The translations under genes were made by a program, and so were the position numbers. A stretch of DNA of 64,000 bases from assembly GCA_947034885.2 (NCBI GenBank), contig OX344757.2, positions 20,082,001-20,146,000 of the forward strand. The letters run 5' to 3'. The DNA is from Thuidium tamariscinum (lineage: Eukaryota; Streptophyta; Bryopsida; Hypnales; Thuidiaceae). Of this stretch, positions 34,993-44,460 are shown in pieces. The notes below the pieces were generated by a model, which did no database searches, was not told the origin of the DNA, and saw only the letters and a program-made list of their open reading frames with translations. How positions within the stretch are numbered: the stretch's first letter is position 1; every line of letters starts with the position of its first letter.

Positions 34993-35993
34993 TTAAACAT
35001 TTAGAACTCCTTAGAACTAGGTAGAATGTATCCATTTCCATGCACCTACCATAGAAAATTGGGTATCCTACTATTTCTTCAAAATGAATACCTCGGCCTT
35101 TATTCTAAAATTATGGAAAATTTGGAGACTATAATTACATTGAAATGAAGTAGAGCCCATTTCACAAATTGCAAACATTGGAATTAAAACTTGTTATAGA
35201 ATTTTTCTAGTTTGAATTTGGAAAAGTAGAATTGATTCTTGTAATATCCTCCAAAATCAAGTAGGAATTAGTTTAAACTATCTCAAACTTGTTAATATTG
35301 TGAAAAGGTTGTTGCTTATAAAAGTGACATTTGTTATTGAACACTTGAATCTTGTTTTCAAAATTTTGCACTTTTTTGGCTTTAATTTTTGTGAAATATT
35401 AATAACTCAATACTTGACCATTAGTTTGTCATAAATGAAGATAATAGATTAAAAAATCACCTCAAATCATTCATTTGAGTGCATTGTATATTTGAATCAC
35501 ATATATGAAGATAGTCACTCCTATGTTCCAATGGCTCTACTAGAGCAAAAGATTTTGGAAAAATATTCAAAAAAAGGCCACAAGTCAAGTTTGGGTTAGT
35601 GGTCAAAATTTTCTAAAATTGATCTCATTTCTTGAAATTTCAATATGTGAATTTTTGGAATCTTCATTTTGTCAAATAATTAGGGATTAAAAACCTACAC
35701 TTCTATCTATATTTATATTTGTAATCATCTTTATACTTATATACATCATACTTGTATTTATATTTATATACAAATTTAGATAAGCTTTTGGTTTTTTAGT
35801 ATAGGTGAGTGGTGTTTTTATTGAGTAAGACTAGTTAGTGTTTTTGAAAGAGTAGTTGAGAATTTGGACTTTAAAGCATTTAGAGCATTGCCCCAATGCT
35901 ACTCTTTAGCTTGCATGCCATACAACATTGATTGGACTCAAGATGGTGAATTTATGTAGTAGTGATTCCTTTCCCTAAAGTAATTTGTAAACC

Positions 35994-36307
35994 ATTAGAT
36001 GTTTTTTGACACCTCTTGAAGATTGTTTAGGGGCCATTTTCCTTATTGTAAACTAGTGACTACTAGTCAGAATATTTAAATTTAAATTAAAAATAGAAAA
36101 TTTGAAATATTATTTAAAAAATTAAATAAATTACTAAAGATTTTTTTCAAAAAATATTTTCAAATATTAAATAATTAATTAATATTATCTAATATGGATA
36201 TCCTTAAACCATGTTAGATTGCTTATATGGTAGAGTTTCCAAAGTTCTTGTAGAATTCCTTTAGTCTAGAAACTCATAGTGTTCTAAAGGCCTCAAAAAA
36301 CATCTAA
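35994..36307. mobile_element. TIR element B4 inside ZPR1 pseudogene
   Basis: The ends are TTAGATGTTTTTTGACACCT and AGGCCTCAAAAAACATCTAA. The matching position in the functional ZPR1 promoter (near 6320) has no such insertion. It belongs to the same family as B1-B5. Confidence 0.75.
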
Positions 36308-36890
36308 TGTGACTTGGAAAGTTTGGAAAATCTCCAAATATTATTTTCATAATCACTAACATAGTTCTCCCTTTCATAAGGCTTTTTCTAACAACAAGGA
36401 ATTTCAATAAGATTTCTTTGCTTTAAAGGACTAAAAAGAGATGATTGGGCCTAGAAAAGTAGTACAAAAATTGAATTTTTTTGCTATGCCTTGCAATCCA
36501 TTTGTGGTTGACATGACTATGGTAGGCTTCTTTTGAGGATTGCCCTACAACCTTTTGGGTCAAGTCACCATTCGATACAAGGTGGGAGAAATATTCCTAG
36601 GGATGAAGAAAGTACTTTAAATTGCATGACATGAAGTTTAAAGGATTAATAGGAAAAGATTCATGTATGAGAGTAATGGACAATTGAGACAATGAACCAA
36701 AAAAACCATAGTTCTCCACCTGTCTACTATCATGTCTTAAATATAAAAAACCTTAAATCCTAAACCATTAAAAACACTTTTTCTCTCAATTTAGTTCCAT
36801 TGTAGCACCTTCAACATCAATAAACTTTGAATAACAACTTACACGCTAGAAGAAATAGCCAAGAGTGAAGAAAGAAGAGTTAGTTATAGA

Positions 36891-37051
36891 CACTATAAAA
36901 GAATGGGGTCTTTTAAATAGTGTCCAAACATCATGTCTTTTAAGTATTCAATCTTTTCAATAAAATTTTACTTAAAAGACGCATTAAAAGACAGTATTTA
37001 ACAGACATGATGTCTAGGATACTACTTAAAAGACCTCATTCTCTTGTAATG
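36891..37051. mobile_element. 161 bp palindromic CACTA-type MITE with AGA target duplication
   Basis: It starts CACTATAAAAGAATGGGGTC and ends with the complement of CATTACAAGAGAATGAGGTC. AGA flanks both sides. The intact ZPR1 exon 1 has a single AGA at the matching place (TTGCAGACGTG), so the exon serves as the empty site. Confidence 0.88.
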
Positions 37052-37550
37052 AGACATAGATGCTAAATGGAGGCGATCACTATAGATATTGGTACTCCCT
37101 TGCACAAGATCAAGAGGTTGTATATGTGGTGTGGTTGAAATTCTTTATGATTTCTTATAATTCTTCTTATTGCACTAGTATAAGAAAGTAAATTTTTCTA
37201 ATTTTCTAAACTACTATTCTAGCTATACTGATTTATCCAAAAGAAAGGGCATAATATTACAATCACTTAAAAAATTAATGTCAGTACTAATCAAAATTAT
37301 ACTAATTCAATAATCAAACAAATAGTGTGACTTTGCTAAAATTAGTGTCACATGCACTAATAGGACAAATGAGTAGTGAGCTAGCACTTTCTACTATCTA
37401 ATATAAAAATTATATTATTTTTATAACAAAATATCCCTAATTTTCGGCATTTCTTTTTGGATGTATTTTACTTTGAATGTGCTACAAGGAGTAGTCTATG
37501 GCAAACAATCACAATTTGCAAAATTTCGATATTTAAATTTTTATTATTCA

Positions 37551-37665
37551 TCAACCCCCTAAAGGTTGAAGCTGCATTTCTTGGCAACACAAAAATTTTG
37601 CAATTCACTAAGAATGAAGTTTTTGTTTTTTTTTCTTTGAAATTTTCAAAGAAAGAAGTATTTAA
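37551..37665 (+). mobile_element. TTAA-type element F5, left-end fragment
   Basis: TCAACCCCCTAAAGG followed by GCTGCATTTCTTGGCAAC and AATGAAGTTTTTG matches the first ~110 bases of F2. The rest is missing. Confidence 0.6.
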
Positions 37666-37692
37666 GTTTCCAACTTGATTATGAAATGATGC

Positions 37693-37915
37693 TAAGGTAG
37701 GTAAATCCAATACCAACCATTGACCTACTACTACTCAAATATAGGACCCTTGTTTATTTTAGAATGAGAATCTATGATAGTAATAAATGCCTTAACTTCA
37801 CAATATATGAAGTTAAAGCATTTGCTACTATGATAGATGCTCATTTAAAAATCAACAAGGGTCCTACATTTGAGTGGTATTAGGTCAATGGTTGATATTG
37901 GGTTCTCCCACCTTA
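37693..37915. mobile_element. 223 bp palindromic foldback MITE H
   Basis: Two arms of about 105 bp are inverted copies. AACCATTGACCTA, AGGACCCTTGTT and GCATCTATCATAGTA in one arm each have a complement in the other. The loop lies around 37805. It ends in TAAGGT/ACCTTA. The family is not assigned. Confidence 0.75.
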
Positions 37916-37930
37916 AATCTAAGCTTTCAA

Positions 37931-38341
37931 TAGGGGTTGTCACGGCACCTCCAGGTTTCAGATTTTCCCAGGGAATGGAAGGAAAAAGTGAGCCAATCGG
38001 GTTGCTGGATGCCAAAGGTGCCGTGACACCCCCTCCCAAGGGCAAAAGATGAACCCTGAGGTTCGTTTACCTCTCACAGATGTGGTTGAAAACGTCGGCA
38101 CGCTTGACTGCGACGGAGGGATAAGAAAAGTGCTGCAGCAGGGTGAAACTACAAGCGGAAGATGAAATTTTCCCAGGGAATGAATCCCAGGGAACGATTA
38201 AGCACCTGCGGAGGTGAAGAGAGCTACAGTGATTTTCCCAGGGAATGAATCCCAGGCCTGGCACGAAAGACAAATGGAAACCTGCCGTGTGGACGTTCCT
38301 AGGGAATTCCACAGCAAGTGAAGGTGCCGTGACAACCCCTA
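37931..38341. mobile_element. GC-rich TIR element, 411 bp, with internal third TIR copy
   Basis: The termini are TAGGGGTTGTCACGGCACCT and AGGTGCCGTGACAACCCCTA, a perfect 20 bp inverted pair. A third copy, GGTGCCGTGACACCCCCT, lies at about 38018-38036, so a 104 bp unit may sit inside or beside a longer one. CCAGGGAATGAATCCCAGG occurs twice (about 38171 and 38235). It is far richer in G+C than its surroundings. The ORFs across it are artefacts. Confidence 0.75.
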
Positions 38342-40383
38342 ATAGCAGTGGTTGCAATGAATTTTTAGTCACGCTTCTCTACTTCAAGTTCTACATGATT
38401 GACAAGAATGATTTTATACCTTGGAAACTCATGACTTGTATCTAGTTTGGTCATGGGGTCATGGACACCGGGATGAGCCACAACCATGTTTGTAGAAAAT
38501 TGTTGGTTAGTTCATTATTAGCCATTGGGGAATAGTATTAGTTGCAATCTAAAGACAACAATGATAAAAAAATTGGTGAAAAAATTCTTTAAGTTTCTAT
38601 TTGGAATTAAAAATAGAGAAAGAAATCAAATTAGGTGCTTAGAATAGGGTTTAATATGGGGATTTGAGGAAAATAGCTCTAAAATTCAAAAAAATTACTA
38701 ACATTGAGTCTTAGTTCCTCATCACTCACTTCGATTAGTATTCTTTCAAAAAAATTCTATAGTGACAACAATGAAGTTTATCATATAGCCATTTCTGGTT
38801 TGAATTTTTTTTTCATGTACTGTTTACAAATTTGTTTATTGATGATTCATCTAATTTTTTAATGATTGTCATCTATCAGTTTTGTAATAGTCTTAACCAA
38901 GTTAGAGCTTTTCATTTAACCTAAAAAAAAGTGCATTAGCCCTGGTACATCTTCAAAGCCAAGAATTGACATTAATAGTTTCAATTGAGCAATATGAGAT
39001 ATAAGGATAGCAATTTTTTCAATTTTTTTAAGATCTCCCTTGAATGTGATTGGAGTGGATGATAACAAATATTAATTCTTCATCAAAGTATTGCTTACAC
39101 TTCTTTAAAAAAATGCGTAAACTTTAAAGTTCAAATTGATGAAGATTTTTTTTTCTAGCGTATTTTGGCAATGTGAAGCTACTTGTCTTTAATTTGAATC
39201 ATATCCACAAAAAGGTTGTTTTTGAATTTGAGCCCAAATAAGAAAATGACATTTACTAAGCTTAGTATCAATTCTAATTTAAAAATTTCTTAAATTACAT
39301 TAGATGACATTTGAGGGCATTGGAGGGCCATTTCAAGTGTGTTCCTAAAACAATTCCCCATGTCGGGTTGGCATTTTCTCCTCAATTCTTTTGCAATTTC
39401 AAATTGCTAAAAATGAATTTGAAGAGAAATTATGACTTATTAAAGAATTGAAATTTGGTCTTTAAGAAATAAATAAAAATTATAAAATACTTCACTTACA
39501 TATATTAGGAAATTGGAGCATACAAAAGAAAGATTTTGAATTTCATTATGTGGTCATAGGATCCATTCTATAAGGGTTATTCTTGAAATAATAAGAGCCA
39601 TCTAATAAAGGACTTTGAATTTCAATACTTTGTCATAGGATCTATAGTCCACAACATTTTTAAAAAAAAAGACCTATTACAAAGCTAGTCAAATGTAGAA
39701 TTTATCTAATTATTAATTAATGGATGCATTCATCAAACCTTGAAAGTCATTCATTGGACATTTCATTTGTCTTTTACAGTAGGCTTACTTAAATTTTGAA
39801 TGCTTTGATGTAAAATTCATTTTTTTTCTATAATTGAAACATTTTAAATCAAGCAAAAAAAACAAGAAATTGATTAGTCAATGCTTTTCAAAATGGAAAT
39901 GGAAACAAATCTTAGAAGGGAAATTTAGGTGCACTATTTAGAATTACCTAGTTTGGCATAAAAATGGTGTTGGGAATAAATTTGAAAGGAACAATTTAAG
40001 TGCACTATTAGGGGTTGTTGATTGGGAACTTTATAGAATAATTCAAGAACAATCCATAAAGGTTAAAAACACAATGAAACGGTTTAGATGCACTATTAGC
40101 TTTGGGAATCTTATCAAACAATATAGGTGCACTACTAGTGCTTGGGAATGTTACAAAAGTCCTTCTATCCTACAAAAATGGAGGATTGGTACGTCTCCTC
40201 ATAAAAATTCGAACAGGTGATGTAAGCCTAAGTTTATTCCAAAGGACAAGAGTCTCTTTCGTCCAAAAGATGTAGATCCATGCATTTGCTTTTGCCAAAT
40301 TGAATTCTACCAATAGAATCCAAGCATACTAAGTTAGTGCTATCAATGTGTCACAACTCATATCCACAAAACTATCCCCTAGA
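38342..40383. other. AT-rich sequence, nothing firm
   Basis: A B-type left end (TTAGATGACATTTGAGGGC) occurs near 39300 without a partner. No gene or RNA gene is recognised. Confidence 0.4.
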
Positions 40384-42759
40384 TTAACCCCTAAATACTC
40401 AAGGCACCAAAATGTAGTGTTTGCAAAACTTTCAAGTTAAATAAAACCAGACTAAGTTTCTATTTTTAATAGTTATATATTTGGAAACTTCTTTAAGAAG
40501 TCTAATCTAAGCATCAAAAATTTGATCTTAAAAATTATTGATTATGGTTTTTCTATTCAAGATTTTGTGCAAGGGTATCTATTACAATCTAGACTTTTTT
40601 TTAGTGTTGAGGGCTCTTAGAAATGAGCCTCAAATACACTAGATCTTGGAGGAAAAAACAAATTAAAAATTCATTTTAAGAAATTGTAGAATAGATTTTG
40701 AGAAGCCATAAATTGATTGGAGTTATGTGCGTTATGCCCTTTAAACTCATTATTTTGGTGACCAACTTTACATTTGACATATGAAAAGAGGATTGAAAGA
40801 CTTCAAGTCACTTTAACACCCTCATAATCAAACATTATAATCTTTCAATCTATAAGTAACATTGTTGTATTTTCTTTTCCTAAGTGATCTCTAACATGTC
40901 TTGTTTGAATTTGTATGGTCTGTAGATAACCTAATAGGATTTTTACTTTAGTTTTTTTGTGCGGATTTTTGGGGTTAATTTTGTGTTTTTGAAGGATTTT
41001 TAGGGTGTTTATGCACTAATTGGATGATTTTGTATGTTTTTTACCAATTGGGAGTGCAGTTTTTGAACCAATTTTGTTGTATGAATTCAATTTGGATGTG
41101 ATGGAGTCTGCCGAGTGGGTTAATTTGAGGTTATTGGTGGGTCAGGTCAAAACCTAGTTGGTGAATTTCTTTTGTGTCCAAGTTGGATTTTCATTTATCA
41201 ATTCGGAGTAGTTGGAGGCAGGGCCACTTGTTAGTTCCAACTGGGTATTTGGCTGGCAGTTAGGTTTGTGTTTCCAATTCGGTTAGTGTTGTGTGGTTAG
41301 GCTCCAAGTCGGGGCAGTTTTTGGTAACCGTTTTTGGGAATTCCTATTAGTTTGTGTTTTGCAATTTTGTTGGTCACCCAGTGTTGAATGTGTCCGCTAC
41401 GAGTCCCAGCCGATCGTGCTGCATATTTGAGTTTTTGTTTGTGTTTCCAAGTGGGAAAATTCTTTGTTTTTGTGTGTTAATGTGTGTGTGCTGAGTGTTT
41501 GGATTTATGTGTGAGTCTGTGTCCAAGTCGGGGAACTGGAGCAGGTGGTGGAAGTGATTCCTATTTTGGAATAATCAGAAGAATTATTACCAATTAGGAA
41601 GTGTAGGATTGGGGGACAGGAGTGCATTGTAGAAATTTGAGTCCACAATTCGGTTTATTAACTATGATGGAAGCAATTAGGGAATCAGTGATAATTGAGG
41701 AAGTTAAATTTGTAACATGATTCCAAGTAGGAGGAAGTAGCTGAGAGGATAAGAGCAATTTGTAAATTGCAGATAGGGTTCTATTCAGAGATTTTAGAAG
41801 AAGCTGATGGAAAACAATTATAATGTTAATGGTGATTTGTCACCAAATCGGAATTAATATCAAGCTGAGCAAGCTGATTTGAAGCTAATGGGAAGTGATT
41901 TGAGTTCATGTGTGTGAATGTTATTGGATTAATTTTCCAATTGGGTTACAAAGTTGAATGCTCTGAATGGGAATCAATTTGTGTGTATGCATGTTGAGGT
42001 GTTGCATGATGTATGCCAAATTGGAAGATGATCTGATGTGAAGTGAAGAGAAAAATTAATTTGGAGTTAATCTAAAGGCTGGTTTCCTAATCGGGTTTAA
42101 GCTGTTGACAATTACCGATTAGGACTCAGTTCAAGTTGGTCTGTGAGGAAGGAAAGAAAAGTTAAATAAAAAAATATTTAAAAAAAAAATGGATTAAGTC
42201 CAAATGAGAGAAGAGTTATGGGTGAAAGTTTCGTGCTGTGGTTCCTTTGGAGGAGTAAAATTCGATTTGGTTGGTGAGGCGGCCAAGTAGGAGTGAGCAA
42301 AAGATCCAATTCAATTTGGAGATGCTGTGAAGGCTGGCAGTGATGGAAAAGACCAATTCGGTTTGGTTTGCTGAGAAGAGCAATTTGGTTGGCTGAAGAC
42401 AAAGTGAAGAATACAAACTGGGAGAGTTTATATCCTTTGTGTTTCTTTTGAGAATGGAAGTTAATTTATTAATTAGTTATTTAGTGGAATAAAAATACTT
42501 ATTGTGTTTTTAAAAGGGCAAATTGACTTCTTAGTGTTTGTTGCAATGACAATTAGGTGTGTTAGAAGTAAGTCCTATTTAAAGTCCTCCTTGAACGAAC
42601 TTTACACTTAGGATTTAGAATTACCAATTAGGATCTAAATCACTCTACATGGTCACACTTCAAAAATTACTGATAAAGCTTATCAAAATGTTGATCTTTG
42701 GTTCAATTTAGAGCAAATTCCTAGAAGTTCAAAAAAGGCCTTGGGCTTTCAGGGGTTAA
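40384..42759 (+). mobile_element. TTAA-type element F6, 2.4 kb, containing a solo LTR
   Basis: The left end is TTAACCCCTAAATACTCAAGG and the right end is the complement of TTAACCCCTGAAAGCCCAAGG. The interior resembles 15560-16012. An insert at 40921-42649 interrupts it; without the insert the element would be about 640 bp. Confidence 0.7.
40921..42649 (+). mobile_element. probable solo LTR, 1,729 bp, target duplication TGGTC
   Basis: The segment starts TGTAGATAACC and ends ATCACTCTACA, so the TGTAGA/TCTACA ends are inverted and begin TG and end CA, as LTRs do. TGGTC is repeated directly on both sides (40916-40920 and 42650-42654). The related segment at 15560-16012 lacks the insert. A TATTTAAA box lies near 42587. 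The strand is strikingly G+T-rich and poor in C, with many CCAATTCGG-like words. No gag/pol frame and no second LTR were seen. Confidence 0.7.
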
Positions 42760-43734
42760 ATAAAAAACAATACTGGCCAGTGGTAGTTTCCTTCTCTGAA
42801 AATATGAGAATCAAATTTTGGAGAATTTGTGGAATATCCTAATAAGTTGTCATGTTCGAACCAACAAAAACTTTACCGGCTATCCTTTGAACAACAAGAT
42901 CCACTGTCATTGGTCAAAGATCATGTCTAAGGTGAATTTAGCATATTAGATTGCCTTCAAATATTGATATTATATTTTTATTACTTCAAAATATGAACTA
43001 TATAATATTAGGAGAAATTTTAGTTGATTTTGTAAAAATTGTAATTGTAATTATTTTGTTGCAAAAACTAGAAATAAATAAGTAAAAATAGTATAAATGA
43101 TCCACATTATTTGAAATTTTTTCAAGAGGTACAAGTAGCAACGGATATTAGTGTATAAAAAAATTTTGAATTGATTATTCTATTTTTAAAATCCCAAACA
43201 ACCACAACAAAGACCTTGAAGTAATCTTTGCCTATTAAACCAAATTTAATACTTAATTTAATAGAAGTATAAATTTTTTATATTTTTTATTAATACAAAA
43301 TTGAAATTCCTATTTACTCAAAAAATTTCAAATTTTTTGATGAAAACTACAAATTATTGTTATTTTTTAAAGTTAAGGATAAAAAATAATTTATCAATTA
43401 GAATATATTACAATAATCTAAAATTTTTACCATTAATGAAGATAAGAATGGAAAAAATAATTTTGTAATTTAAGTTGAAAATACATTTTAAAAGAAAAAA
43501 ATATGAATGAAAAACACACAAAAATTGTGTTTTTTTGGATTTTAACACGTCGAGCTTGCAATTGCAATAACTTTTTCAATTTTTGGATTTTTTTGAAATT
43601 TTAAGTTGAAATTTTAAGAAAACTTGTCAAGCTTCATTTTCTTAGTCAAAGTCAAATTCCAAAAATGGTTATATTTAAAGTTAGAATCAAGGTTGACCAA
43701 AGTGCATCTACTTTTGGGATGCGTATGCAGTTAA
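42760..43734. other. AT-rich sequence, nothing recognised
   Basis: Very AT-rich, no conserved ORF and no defined element ends before the MITE that begins at 43735. Confidence 0.4.
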
Positions 43735-44206
43735 GAGCATCCCCACGGCTCACCCACCAAGAAGGGACGCCAAACCTAGTTTGGCGTGTACTACCAGAGC
43801 GGTCCATTTCTAAAATGCGTCCCCTACCCCACGCCTATCATGCCATTTGGACTTGGCAATGCATGGAAGTTTGAATAAAATATAAATAATAGCTCAAAAA
43901 TAGCTCTTCATTGATTACAAATTGAATATAAAAAGTTTTATAATGCTAAACAAGCACATGTCAACAAGATTGTCTACATGGGGATTTGGATTTCTTAGCC
44001 AATGCGATTTCATTCTTACCTTTTTGCATTTATTGATGTTTTGCCGAGCCCGCTCTTGGACACTTGATTTGGCTGGGCGCTTGCCAAATTTGTCCGGGGC
44101 CGCTCACTTTTTTTGCTTCTACATATCTGTGGTGGGGAGCAGATCATTGAGCGGGCTCGGTCAAGCAGTGGGTCAGCTGCTTTGGCGAGTCGCCGTGCGG
44201 ATGCTC
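43735..44206. mobile_element. 472 bp PIF/Harbinger-like MITE with TAA duplication
   Basis: The ends are GAGCATCCCCACGGC and GCCGTGCGGATGCTC, flanked by TAA on both sides. A TAA/TTA 3 bp duplication is typical of PIF/Harbinger. Both ends are G+C-rich with an AT-rich middle. The ORFs here have no recognisable similarity. Confidence 0.72.
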
Positions 44207-44460
44207 TAAGGGTACTTGAGAACTACAATGAAGGAGAGAATCAGTAGGAATCATCACAATAAACAAGAAGCGCTGAATTTCAACAAACTCGGTGATTTAT
44301 TATTACAATAGTGTCCCTACAAATATGTTTTTCTTAAAATCAATATAAAACAAAAACATTTCGGCTTCCTCTAATTAAAAATTAGTGTGGCTTTGCGACT
44401 CTGAAAAATCAACATAACCTGCACTAAGTACAAGGCTAGATAAAACAATGTAGTTGAATT

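Larger units (their letters stand above)
35690..37170 (+). pseudogene. decayed duplicate of ZPR1 promoter and exon 1
   Basis: Aligned by eye to 6050-7010, that is the ZPR1 upstream region, 5' UTR, exon 1 and its donor. Matching landmarks: GCATGCCATA, CAATCCATTTGTGGTTGACATG, GTAGCACCTTCAACATCAA and CCCTTGCACAAGATCAAGAG. The start codon is ATA instead of ATG. Exon 1 is split by a CACTA-type MITE (36891-37051) and the promoter by a B-type element (35994-36307). No later ZPR1 exons were found. Many differences are C to T or G to A, as expected for an old methylated copy. Confidence 0.85.

Noticed and set aside
37870-38445. ORFs of 60-101 codons on both strands.
   Set aside because: They are by-products of the GC-rich TIR element at 37931-38341 and cross its inverted ends.
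42178-42416. Overlapping minus-strand ORFs of 66-74 codons.
   Set aside because: They fall inside the C-poor putative LTR; low-complexity Leu/Ser/Asn-rich translations with no family match.
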